Part shown: positions 21,983 to 29,415 of the stretch, in pieces
Numbering within the stretch: the stretch's first letter is position 1
Layout: each line of letters opens with the position of its first letter
Source of the DNA: Gammaproteobacteria bacterium
Lineage (GTDB): Bacteria; Pseudomonadota; Gammaproteobacteria; GRL18
NCBI GenBank assembly: GCA_015231865.1
Contig: JADGAU010000020.1
Location: 1 to 32,699 of the forward strand
DNA: 32,699 nt
Direction: 5' to 3'
Notes under the pieces: generated by a model
Told to the model about the DNA's origin: nothing
Databases searched by the model: none
What the model saw: only the letters and a program-made list of their open reading frames with translations
Program-made: the position numbers and the translations under genes

Positions 21983-22282
21983 TTAGATGTGATGAGCTAA
22001 AAATCCAATTAAAGGTAAATTAGCTTCCCTGGCTCTTAAAACATTGGCGATACCAATAGTAGACATAACAATTAAAGTAAGACTAAACAACTTAATAATA
22101 ATTCCACCTAAAAAAGGAACTAACATAAACACAATTAATAAGTTACTAATTGCCCATAGCACCAGTCCTTGTTTAGCATGAAAATGAACAAACTCACTAT
22201 CTCTGTTCATTAAAGGAACAAAACAAAGCGGGCCTAAATAACTTAAAACCGATAAAATTGAAATACGTTTGTTGTTTATCAT
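21983..22282 (-). CDS. Small Tic20/DUF4870-like membrane protein
   Basis: The 99-residue protein has about three hydrophobic helices and the sequence S-Y-L-G-P-L-C-F-V-P-L near 14-24, then F-V-H-F-H-A-K-Q-G-L-V-L-W near 31-43. This F-H-A-(K/R)-Q-G pattern is typical of the DUF4870/Tic20-like family of small membrane proteins. Function in bacteria is unknown. It is a single gene, convergent with the HPP gene and divergent from the response regulator. Confidence 0.75.
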   Translation of the reverse strand: MINNKRISILSVLSYLGPLCFVPLMNRDSEFVHFHAKQGLVLWAISNLLIVFMLVPFLGGIIIKLFSLTLIVMSTIGIANVLRAREANLPLIGFLAHHI

Positions 22283-22365
22283 AGCAGCGTAATTTTACAA
22301 ATTTCAGTATATTTTTGCAATAGTCAGTCTATAAAATTGAAAATAGGTATAAAATAACGAGAACT

Positions 22366-23097
22366 ATGAAGCCAACTATCTTTTTAATTGATGATGACCC
22401 CATTATTTTAAGATCATTAAGTCTGATTCTAAAAAATAATTATCAACTCCGTTTAGCTAATTCCGGGGTAAATGCAATAAATGCACTAAATAAAGAACCA
22501 TTTCCGGATTTAATCCTTCTTGATATTGAAATGCCAAATATGGATGGATATCAAGTTCTGGAACAAATCAAATCAAAAGATGTTTTATCTGCAATTCCTG
22601 TTATCCTTGTTACTGCTCGGGACACAAAAGAAGATAAACACAGGGGCTTAGCTTTAGGTGCTGTTGAATATATTTACAAGCCGATTGAACCATCGACTTT
22701 AATATTCAGTATCGATACACATCTTAATTTAATATCTAAAATATTAGATATTGATTTTTTAAAAAAAATGATAGGCACAGATGTTAATAAACAAAAAGCT
22801 TTATTAGAAAAATATTTGCAACAGGCAGAATTAATAATTTCTGATATTAGGAAGGCAGCAGACATTGATAATTATAGTGAGGCAGGCTTTAACGCACATA
22901 AATTAAAATCTTCGTCAGGTATAGTCGGAGCTATAAAGGTTCAAAAAATCAGCATTGAAATAGATGCAGATGTTAAAGCTCGACAATATGAAAAAATAAA
23001 CATTTTAGTTCAGGAGTTAGAGGCAGCTTTCAAAGAAGTAACAATATATATTGATTCACATTTCGGGTCTTTAAAAAAATCAGTGGGTAAAATATAG
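22366..23097 (+). CDS. Response regulator with C-terminal HPt domain (REC-HPt)
   Basis: The 243-residue protein has a complete receiver domain (about 1-122) with the acidic pair Asp9-Asp10, phosphorylation site Asp53 (L-L-D-I-E-M-P), Thr83 and Lys105. A histidine phosphotransfer domain follows with His178 in the motif A-H-K-L-K-S-S-S-G. There is no DNA-binding, cyclase or kinase domain, so it probably acts as a relay between a hybrid kinase and another regulator. No partner kinase is next to it. It is followed by a 207-base spacer containing two hairpins. Confidence 0.88.
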   Translation: MKPTIFLIDDDPIILRSLSLILKNNYQLRLANSGVNAINALNKEPFPDLILLDIEMPNMDGYQVLEQIKSKDVLSAIPVILVTARDTKEDKHRGLALGAVEYIYKPIEPSTLIFSIDTHLNLISKILDIDFLKKMIGTDVNKQKALLEKYLQQAELIISDIRKAADIDNYSEAGFNAHKLKSSSGIVGAIKVQKISIEIDADVKARQYEKINILVQELEAAFKEVTIYIDSHFGSLKKSVGKI

Positions 23098-23110
23098 TCG
23101 AAATTGCAAA

Positions 23111-23171
23111 GCATCAGATATGTGTCACGATTAGATCGACGAAGAAACAATCATGAAAAAATATCTGATGC
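23111..23171. repeat. Inverted repeat downstream of the REC-HPt gene
   Basis: GCATCAGATAT (23111-23121) is the exact complement of 23161-23171, with a 39-base loop. A second pair, ATAAACTC (23185-23192) and GAGTTTAT (23227-23234), follows. Neither has a T-run. They may mark transcript ends or a degenerate palindromic repeat. Confidence 0.4.
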
Positions 23172-23304
23172 GAATAAGAAAACGATAAACTCAAAGATAT
23201 TTTACAGTATGATCTGAAAAGTGTTCGAGTTTATTTGTTGAAAGTTAGCTCAAATATTGTCTAAATATAGTTTATAAATCTAAATAAGGAAGATTAGATA
23301 TGCA

Positions 23305-23547
23305 TTAAGCCATTAACTTAAGCGCAAGATATGGTGTTAAGTTAATAATAATAATGGCTACTTTATAATAGCCTAAATACTGGAAATAGATTTCTTTCAC
23401 TTTAATTTGCTCAAAACCAAATAATTTACTATGTATTGTTGATATATATTCCCCGACTAATATTAATATGATTGTGGTGAACATTAATATGCCAATATTT
23501 ATTACTGTACACCAACCTAAGAAAGTTGTTAATACTTGTAATTCCAT
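23305..23547 (-). CDS. Small DUF6868-like membrane protein
   Basis: The 80-residue protein has two hydrophobic helices. It contains T-F-L-G-W-C-T-V-I-N-I-G near 7-18 and the conserved-looking K-x-F-G then Y-F-Q-Y-L-G-Y-Y-K near 55-63. This resembles the DUF6868 family of short proteobacterial membrane proteins without known function. The ATG at 23547 is chosen over a TTG nine bases upstream, and a GAGG lies about ten bases before it. It stands alone between two longer spacers. Confidence 0.65.
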   Translation of the reverse strand: MELQVLTTFLGWCTVINIGILMFTTIILILVGEYISTIHSKLFGFEQIKVKEIYFQYLGYYKVAIIIINLTPYLALKLMA

Positions 23548-23634
23548 AATTCTCAAACCTCAGTTGAACAGTCGTTAATATTAGGCTTAAATTATTGCAT
23601 AAAAATGAAAATTAATAGATATAAGAACACTAAA

Positions 23635-24522
23635 TCAGGGTGTCGAGTCAATGACTAAAATGTATTCCTGAATATTTGCTTCCATGTGTTCTAATAATAT
23701 TTGTTTTAATTGGTTACGATAAATCTCAGCATCCTGGTTAATTTTTTCTGATTTAAATTGTTTAGAAAAAGGAGATTCGCTCACCAATATTTGTAGCAAT
23801 TCTCTACCAAGTGGTTTAGAAATCGCTAGTTTCAGTTTTGAATTTTCACCAACCAAAGTCAAGGTCTGATTGGCAGTAATTTTATTATCTTCAAAAAGAT
23901 TTGGTACTAAATGGAAAACTTTTTTATCTACAGTGTACATATTGATTAAAACATACACATCTTTGTTAGAATTTAAGTAAAGACTAAATGGCTCACCTAA
24001 ACGATATTTTTTTCCTTTTTCTTTAGATGTCCATGCAGTGAGCTTAAATTTATTCGTTTCATCTCCCCAGGTATAAGTTTTTTTACTAGTCTGTACTTCA
24101 ACCGCTGATTTATTAAGATGAGTGGTTCTAAATATTTTTGCTGCTAATCTAAAGCTTCCATTTTCATCCAAACTAACTTTAGGAATAGTACAATCAAAGT
24201 TATCTGATTTAAGTAAACTACCTGATAAGACAGTGCTTTTGTTTTTTCCTACATCAAGCGAACTATTTGAATTAAACCATTCTCGACGGCAGCCATCAAA
24301 ATAAGTTAAACTTAAAGATGAATTGTGGCCAATTTTAATTTTGTCATTGAATATTAGATCATCGCCAAAATCTACTTTTGAGTTTTCTTTAGCAGCATAA
24401 ATAACATCCCCGCTAACATTTGTTACCATGCCAACTGTTGTCGATGAATAGCTCTGTTTTGAAAAGGCTAGCATTAAAATAATAGGGAATATAATAATCT
24501 GTATGGTGTGATGTTTTAACAT
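23635..24522 (-). CDS. Secreted FecR-like / DUF4384 protein
   Basis: With the start at 24522 the product has 295 residues and a signal peptide of about 26 residues (I-I-I-F-P-I-I-L-M-L-A-F core). An upstream in-frame start would add 19 residues. The region just after the signal (G-x-V-T-N-V-S-G-D-V then G-D-x-L-x-F-N-D-K-I-K-I-G) resembles a FecR-like beta fold. The C-terminal half contains Y-R-L-G-E-P-F-S-L-Y-L and V-Y-V-L-I-N-M-Y, typical of DUF4384. DUF4384 domains occur in envelope proteins and next to peptidases or kinases, with unknown function. It is divergent from nnrS, so the box at 24667-24680 might serve both, though the distance to this gene is larger. Confidence 0.7.
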   Translation of the reverse strand: MLKHHTIQIIIFPIILMLAFSKQSYSSTTVGMVTNVSGDVIYAAKENSKVDFGDDLIFNDKIKIGHNSSLSLTYFDGCRREWFNSNSSLDVGKNKSTVLSGSLLKSDNFDCTIPKVSLDENGSFRLAAKIFRTTHLNKSAVEVQTSKKTYTWGDETNKFKLTAWTSKEKGKKYRLGEPFSLYLNSNKDVYVLINMYTVDKKVFHLVPNLFEDNKITANQTLTLVGENSKLKLAISKPLGRELLQILVSESPFSKQFKSEKINQDAEIYRNQLKQILLEHMEANIQEYILVIDSTP

Positions 24523-24666
24523 GGAATTGTCTTTGAATCTTAAGTTAAAATAGAATTTCATATAATAATCCATAAGCAATTGATATTTCCAGTTAAAAAA
24601 ACATATAAGTTAATTTATTTGAACATCTTCCTGTTAACAAGGAGAATAAAAAATTAACAAAGTTAT

Positions 24667-24680
24667 TTGATTTTTATCAA
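24667..24680 (+). promoter_or_regulatory. Perfect FNR/DNR-type box upstream of nnrS
   Basis: TTGATTTTTATCAA matches the FNR/DNR consensus TTGAT-N4-ATCAA at every defined base. A plausible -10 element TAGACT begins at 24703, about 29 bases from the box centre. This is the spacing of a class II activated promoter, with transcription starting near 24715 and the nnrS ATG at 24746. Confidence 0.8.
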
Positions 24681-24745
24681 TATCAAACTAATTAATAAAC
24701 GTTAGACTTAATTTCATAATTTCTGCTCATTACAATTGATGCCTC

Positions 24746-25942
24746 ATGATTCCTATTGAAGAACAAAAACTACCGGTTGAAACTAATAAGTTAGCATTAT
24801 TTGCTTTGGGCTTTCGTCCTTTTTTTCTCTTAGCGAGTGTATTTTCAGTCATATCAATGCTGCTTTGGTTTTTTATTCTGCAAACCAATTTAAATCTTAA
24901 AATTTCAAGTATCTCGGTTATTCAATGGCATGCACATGAAATGGTATTTGGTTATAGTATGGCTGTCATAGCCGGTTTTTTATTAACTGCCGTAAAGAAC
25001 TGGACAGGTGTGCAGACGATTCAGGGAAGGTCATTATTTATATTATCTCTATTTTGGTTTCTAGCCCGAGTGTTCTTTAGTTTTAATTGGCTGTTAGTTT
25101 CATTAATTTTTGATACCTTATTTTCAATCTTTTTTTTATATTCTGTTATCAGGCCGGTATTTGTTGTTAAGCAGTGGATGCAACTTGCCATTTTATCCAA
25201 ATTACTATTGATTGTTATATTTCATTGGATCTTTTATTTAGGTGTTTATGGCTATCTCGAGACAGGTACACACTTGGGTATTTATGGTGCATTTTATTTG
25301 ATTATAGGCCTACTTTTGACAATGGGTAGACGAGTTCTGCCTTTCTTTATTGAACAAGGCGTGAATGAACAGGTGGAACTTGAAAACTCTAAAATTCTGG
25401 ATCTGTCCAGCCTGTTTTTGTTTTTAATTTTCTTTATTGTTGAAGTCTTTGTGGCGAATAATCTAATAGCTATCGCAGTATCTCTATCATTGTTTATGAT
25501 CAATTCGGTTCGATTATTAAGGTGGCATAGCAAAGGGATCTGGACTAATCCTATGCTATGGAGTTTGTATCTTGGATTCTGGTTTATTAATCTGGCTTTT
25601 TTACTGTATGCACTGACTAAGTGGTTTAATTTATCGCCGTATTTGATGCTGCATTTATTTGCCGTTGGCGGTGTTGGTTTAATTACTCTCAGTATGAGTA
25701 GTCGGGTCAGTCTCGGTCACACAGGACGAAATGTTAATCAGCCCCATTTTTTATTAAAGTATGTGTTCTTATTCATGTTGTTAGCAACTATTAGTCGGGT
25801 TTTCTTACCGATGATTTGGGCAGATTCCATAAAATCCATGATATTTATATCTCAAGTATCATGGATTTTAGCTTTTGTGATATATAGTGTTGTCTATTTA
25901 CCAATTTTTATTCGTCCTCGTGTGGATGGAAAGCCTGGTTAA
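24746..25942 (+). CDS. nnrS: NnrS family heme- and copper-binding membrane protein
   Basis: NnrS proteins are polytopic membrane proteins induced by nitric oxide that protect cells against nitrosative stress. The 398-residue product has about twelve hydrophobic helices. It carries the family motifs L-G-F-R-P-F-F near 21-27, W-H-A-H-E-M-x-F-G-Y at 61-70 (His62 and His64 are candidate metal ligands) and G-F-L-L-T-A-V-K-N-W-T-G near 76-87. S-M-S-S-R-V-S-L-G-H-T-G-R near 316-328 is also typical. Length is normal. A perfect FNR-type box lies 66 bases upstream. The gene ends three bases before the convergent small-protein gene. Confidence 0.93.
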   Translation: MIPIEEQKLPVETNKLALFALGFRPFFLLASVFSVISMLLWFFILQTNLNLKISSISVIQWHAHEMVFGYSMAVIAGFLLTAVKNWTGVQTIQGRSLFILSLFWFLARVFFSFNWLLVSLIFDTLFSIFFLYSVIRPVFVVKQWMQLAILSKLLLIVIFHWIFYLGVYGYLETGTHLGIYGAFYLIIGLLLTMGRRVLPFFIEQGVNEQVELENSKILDLSSLFLFLIFFIVEVFVANNLIAIAVSLSLFMINSVRLLRWHSKGIWTNPMLWSLYLGFWFINLAFLLYALTKWFNLSPYLMLHLFAVGGVGLITLSMSSRVSLGHTGRNVNQPHFLLKYVFLFMLLATISRVFLPMIWADSIKSMIFISQVSWILAFVIYSVVYLPIFIRPRVDGKPG

Positions 25943-25945
25943 TCA

Positions 25946-26299
25946 TCATTTAGCGGGCGCTTTCCAGCCTAGTACTTTACCTTCATCAAACCAGATAAAA
26001 CTATGTAACTTAGATGTTCGATGATAATACCAGGTAACAAAAATTGCTTCTTCAATTTTTGCCGGACTGCCCATTAATTTCGCTATTTCAGAGGTTGTCA
26101 TATCCTTCTTTATCTGTAACCACAAGATAGGATCTTTCCAATCCTCGTTATTTTTAGCAGAAGACAACTGTTTTTCTAATCGTTCAATTTTCTTCTCTAG
26201 TATATCTAGTTTGTTTGCAAGATCTTGAATAGTTAAACTCTCAGCATTAGCTGAAAGAAACCAACAACAAAATAATACGGAAACTATCTTTTTATACAT
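25946..26299 (-). CDS. Small exported protein with coiled coil and BamE/SmpA-like domain
   Basis: The 117-residue protein has a signal peptide (about 1-19, ending A-N-A). A short coiled coil follows at about 26-48 (K-L-D-I-L-E-K-K-I-E-R-L-E-K-Q-L). The C-terminal part reads W-L-Q-I-K-K-D-M-T-T-S-E-I-A-K-L-M-G-S-P and then V-T-W-Y-Y, which resembles the G-M-(T/S)-x-x-E-V-x-x-x-L-G-x-P fold of the SmpA/OmlA (BamE) superfamily. There is no lipobox at the cleavage site, so it is probably a soluble periplasmic protein. It follows the TPR gene after seven bases and is likely in the same operon. Confidence 0.65.
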   Translation of the reverse strand: MYKKIVSVLFCCWFLSANAESLTIQDLANKLDILEKKIERLEKQLSSAKNNEDWKDPILWLQIKKDMTTSEIAKLMGSPAKIEEAIFVTWYYHRTSKLHSFIWFDEGKVLGWKAPAK

Positions 26300-26306
26300 C
26301 TATTTA

Positions 26307-26894
26307 TTAATTTTTTTGTAAGCCGGGTGCAATTAAAGAGGTTGGTTTATTGGTGTTCATTTTAGCATGAGGAGATGCTGAGCTATGAGGATTTTGTTGA
26401 TGACCTGTCATTTCATCAAGCAGTTTTATTTTATTTTTTATATGTACCTTATAATCTTTAGCCATTTTATTATCAGGATCAAGTTTTAGTGCCTGACCTA
26501 ACATATGACTGGCAAATTCATAATTACGAGAATGTTCATATAAAAATGCTAATCCAATAAAAAGTTTAGGATCTTCAGGAGATAAAGTAATTGCACTCTG
26601 CATAACTCTAACCGCTTTAGAATAATGTTTTTGTAATATCAAAACACCTATTAGTTTTCTATGAGCTTCCATGGATTTTGGGTTCTTTTCAATATGCTGT
26701 TCCAAAATTGTGACGGCCTTAGTTAGCATATCCTTTCTTTCAGGTGATTCAATATCTAATTTTGATGCCTGAATATATAAATTAATTGCTTCCGTTAATG
26801 GTGTCTTTGAGGTATCCATTTGTTTTGCAAAAACACTAGTATAAAAAATACTTAAGCTAATAATTAGCAGTATGTTCAAAAATATGTTTCTCAT
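26307..26894 (-). CDS. Periplasmic TPR protein
   Basis: The 195-residue protein has a signal peptide (about 1-23) and two or three tetratricopeptide repeats between about residues 60 and 150. Examples are H-Y-S-K-A-V-R-V-M-Q-S-A-I-T-L-S-P near 80-96 and N-Y-E-F-A-S-H-M-L-G-Q-A-L-K-L-D-P near 114-130. The C-terminal tail is Pro/His/Ser-rich. TPR proteins of this kind act as scaffolds, for example in cytochrome c maturation; since the octaheme cytochrome gene lies just upstream, such a role is possible but unproven. It has its own upstream region with a 14-base palindrome, beyond the cytochrome terminator, and pairs with the small BamE-like gene. Confidence 0.75.
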   Translation of the reverse strand: MRNIFLNILLIISLSIFYTSVFAKQMDTSKTPLTEAINLYIQASKLDIESPERKDMLTKAVTILEQHIEKNPKSMEAHRKLIGVLILQKHYSKAVRVMQSAITLSPEDPKLFIGLAFLYEHSRNYEFASHMLGQALKLDPDNKMAKDYKVHIKNKIKLLDEMTGHQQNPHSSASPHAKMNTNKPTSLIAPGLQKN

Positions 26895-26917
26895 GATTGT
26901 GACCCTATGGTTTAGAT

Positions 26918-26931
26918 TTTATCTAGATAAA
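26918..26931 (-). promoter_or_regulatory. 14-bp palindrome upstream of the TPR gene, possible operator
   Basis: TTTATCTAGATAAA is a perfect palindrome 24 bases before the TPR start. It has the geometry of an FNR-type box but with the key G and C replaced symmetrically (TTTAT-CTAG-ATAAA). It might be a weak site for the same regulator or a site for another one. Confidence 0.35.
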
Positions 26932-26970
26932 CTTGAATGTATATGACGAGTCTAATAGATAGGCTAACAT

Positions 26971-27008
26971 AAAAAATCCCCCGTACAAGAGTTAACTTAT
27001 ACGAGGGA
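26971..27008 (-). terminator. Intrinsic terminator of the octaheme cytochrome gene
   Basis: On the minus strand, 33 bases after the cytochrome stop, a stem formed by 26977-26989 and 26996-27008 (TCCCCCGTACAAG facing CTTATACGAGGGA, with one bulge and a G-U pair) is followed by T6. This is a standard rho-independent terminator and separates the cytochrome gene from the TPR operon. Confidence 0.85.
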
Positions 27009-27040
27009 TGATATACTTCTATTTTGTAAAAAATATCAAA

Positions 27041-28489
27041 TTAATGTTTACTATAACGCTTTTTAAACTCAGCTTGACGTTTCTTACGTTCTGCAGCTTT
27101 CTTAGCATCTTCTTTGCCTAAGAACCACTTATGCGAATCATGATTTAATATTTTATCAATCACTTTTTCAAGGTTCATTGCAGCTTTCTTATCAGCAGCA
27201 CTACCATGCTTACCATGTTCAGCTAACTCACGTAACTCAGGTATAAACTCAGTATAGAAGTTCTTACCTAGGTCATAAGTACCTTCCCAGTGAGTAATAT
27301 CTGGTCCCATCATAGAAGCAGCCATACGTGCACGACGTCCTTCATGGTGCCATAATTCAAACCAAACAAAGTCAAGTTTAGTAGAGAACTTAGGTCCTTT
27401 CATTAATGGCTTTGCAGCGTTCATTAACTCAACACCTGGCTTACCATATTTACGATTATACATTTCAACTAAACCGTCATATTGAATATACCAGTTATTA
27501 ACCCATCCTTCTTCATGACATGATTGACAAACATCTTTCATATTGTCACGACGTTCATCAAAGCTAAGAGATCCTTTTACCCAACCTTTTTTCTTAGATA
27601 CTTTAGGCTTGTTATCCCAACTAATACGGTCACCAACATCATGTGTGATACTTTGATTTTTAGTCGCACTCATGTGACAAGTAGCACAAGTAGGAGCTGC
27701 CCAGTAATCTTCTCCAGGAATCCACTTAGGACTATCTAAATTCATCTTTTCACGATTAGCATAATAGTTAATTCCGTGCTTAGATTCGTTATAGATTTCT
27801 ATTTGAGGATGATCTGGTCCCATATGACACTTACCACAATTTTCAGGCTGACGAGCTTGTGCAGCTGAGAACTGGTGACGTGAGTGACAAGCAGCGCAAG
27901 TACCTTTTGAGCCATCAGGGTTAATACGACCAATACCGGTATTAGGCCATGTTGCTGGATCTAACATACCTTTTTCGCCTGGTATCATTTTGACTGTAGA
28001 ACCATGACACTGCCAACAACCATTAACAGCTGCAGCTGAAATACCATCAGGGAAAGCAGGCGTAACCATGCCATTATCACCTTCAATTACTTCTGCTAAA
28101 AGGTTATCTAAAGAGCCCATAATCTTACCCGCATCGGCATGATGAGATTTTGCCATTTCTTTAGCTTCCACACTATGACAATTAGCACAGTCTTTAGGTG
28201 AAACGATGATAGAGATATGTTTCTTTACCTTCTTTCCATCATGAAGATAGGCATCAACATCACTAGGATCAGCTGCATGACATTCATAACAACCAACATT
28301 AGCCCCATAGTGCTTACTAGAGCCCCACATCTGAACTAGACCAGGATTGTTTTTCTTGTGACAAGCCACGCATTCCTTGGTCTCTTTGGACATTTCCATT
28401 GGTGCTTGTTTAACTGCAGCATTGGCAATAGTACCAATCCACAAAGAACAGATAATTGCTATATAAGCAATCATATTTTGGCGTATCAT
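27041..28489 (-). CDS. Octaheme hydroxylamine-oxidoreductase-family c-type cytochrome (probably reductive type)
   Basis: The 482-residue periplasmic protein has a signal peptide (about 1-25). Eight C-x-x-C-H heme sites begin at Cys40, 67, 101, 158, 198, 218, 268 and 321. The segment C-H-M-G-P-D-H-P-Q (Asp226-His227) and the W-H-H-E-G-R-R-A-R motif at 380-388 mark the HAO family. In true HAO a tyrosine near this second motif cross-links to the catalytic fourth heme; here the aligned sequence reads G-P-D-I, placing Ile398 there, so a non-cross-linked, reductive enzyme acting on nitrite, NO or hydroxylamine is likely. The C-terminus has a Lys/Arg-rich tail (459-482) instead of a membrane helix. 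No haoB, cycX or NapC-type partner is present. A G-rich ribosome site and an FNR-type box lie upstream. Confidence 0.92.
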   Translation of the reverse strand: MIRQNMIAYIAIICSLWIGTIANAAVKQAPMEMSKETKECVACHKKNNPGLVQMWGSSKHYGANVGCYECHAADPSDVDAYLHDGKKVKKHISIIVSPKDCANCHSVEAKEMAKSHHADAGKIMGSLDNLLAEVIEGDNGMVTPAFPDGISAAAVNGCWQCHGSTVKMIPGEKGMLDPATWPNTGIGRINPDGSKGTCAACHSRHQFSAAQARQPENCGKCHMGPDHPQIEIYNESKHGINYYANREKMNLDSPKWIPGEDYWAAPTCATCHMSATKNQSITHDVGDRISWDNKPKVSKKKGWVKGSLSFDERRDNMKDVCQSCHEEGWVNNWYIQYDGLVEMYNRKYGKPGVELMNAAKPLMKGPKFSTKLDFVWFELWHHEGRRARMAASMMGPDITHWEGTYDLGKNFYTEFIPELRELAEHGKHGSAADKKAAMNLEKVIDKILNHDSHKWFLGKEDAKKAAERKKRQAEFKKRYSKH

Positions 28490-28588
28490 AATGCTTCCCC
28501 CCTAGTAATCGAATGAATCGATCACAGCTTATAACTACGTAATTTGAATATCCAATATAATGTCTATGGATAAGTGCATAACGGTTCG

Positions 28589-28629
28589 ACAATACCATAC
28601 AAAAAGTAATGTTAATTGATTTAGATCAA
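28589..28629 (-). promoter_or_regulatory. FNR/DNR-type box and promoter of the octaheme cytochrome gene
   Basis: A perfect TTGAT-N4-ATCAA box is at 28616-28629, between the regulator stop and the cytochrome start. On the minus strand a possible -10 element TATTGT (28594-28589) begins about 28-29 bases from the box centre, as expected for class II activation. Transcription would start near 28581, giving a leader of about 90 bases. The ribosome site is an AGGGGGG run just before the ATG. Confidence 0.75.
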
Positions 28630-28639
28630 AAAATGAGAA

Positions 28640-29314
28640 TTATTTTTCCTGGTGGATAAATTCACTTAAGCCTTTATCATCTAGAATAGTAATGGATTTA
28701 TTCTCTATTTTGATAAAGTGATATTTATCAAAATAGGCTAATGCTCGGGAAAGAGTCTCCGGTTTCATGGATAATCTGGAGGCAAGTGTACTTTTAGGCA
28801 AATCAAGCTTAAATTGTTGATTGCTATTGTGCTTTGAACTTTCTAATAAATAATTGGCTAAACGGCTTTTTGTGCTATAAATTGTTAAAGATTCTATATC
28901 ACCAACTAATTGATGAATGCGCATACTCATCGCACCAAGTAAAGAGAACATAGAAGCATTGGATTGTTTTAATAAGCTGGCATATTGTCTTGAATTGATA
29001 GCAATTAGTTCCGTATCTGATATTGTTGTTGCCTGGACCGGATATTTAAATTTATTTAAGAAAACGAGTGCTTCAGCAAAAAAATGTCCAGGGCGGATAA
29101 TTTCAATCACTTTTTCAGTTCCCTCTTCGGATATCCGAGTTAATTTTATTAAGCCTTTTACAACATAATAAAAAGTGACGGCATCCTGTCCTTGATGAAA
29201 CAATGTTTTTTCATTTGGTAAGTTAACAACCGTCGACATCTGATCAACTTTTGATAAAATTTCTGGTGAAAAACTGGAGAATAATAGCGTTTCTTTTAAA
29301 ATTTCTTTTATCAT
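28640..29314 (-). CDS. Crp/Fnr-family transcription regulator, cysteine-free (DNR/NnrR-like)
   Basis: The 224-residue protein has an N-terminal cyclic-nucleotide-binding-type beta-roll (about 10-125), a dimerisation helix (about 125-150) and a C-terminal winged helix-turn-helix. The recognition helix K-P-E-T-L-S-R has Glu186, Ser189 and Arg190, the E-x-x-S-R set that in FNR reads TTGAT-N4-ATCAA. It contains no cysteine at all, so it cannot hold the iron-sulfur cluster of FNR. DNR/NnrR-type NO sensing through heme, or another ligand, is more likely. Two perfect boxes lie nearby, before nnrS and before the octaheme cytochrome. The regulator is the next gene upstream of the cytochrome, on the same strand. 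Confidence 0.88.
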   Translation of the reverse strand: MIKEILKETLLFSSFSPEILSKVDQMSTVVNLPNEKTLFHQGQDAVTFYYVVKGLIKLTRISEEGTEKVIEIIRPGHFFAEALVFLNKFKYPVQATTISDTELIAINSRQYASLLKQSNASMFSLLGAMSMRIHQLVGDIESLTIYSTKSRLANYLLESSKHNSNQQFKLDLPKSTLASRLSMKPETLSRALAYFDKYHFIKIENKSITILDDKGLSEFIHQEK

Positions 29315-29415
29315 TTAAATATATAACGGCTTAATTATGGTTGAAAGGTCGTCCTGTTAATATAAGAAGCATAAGAACCAAGAAAAATCAAAATGCTCTG
29401 GATTAAAGACAAGTC

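Noticed and set aside
27524-27739. Open frame on the plus strand opposite the octaheme cytochrome gene
   Set aside because: It is a shadow of a strongly supported gene with eight heme motifs and has no ribosome site or recognisable sequence.
28410-28598. Minus-strand open frame covering the octaheme gene leader
   Set aside because: It overlaps the promoter, ribosome site and signal-peptide region in another frame and looks non-coding.
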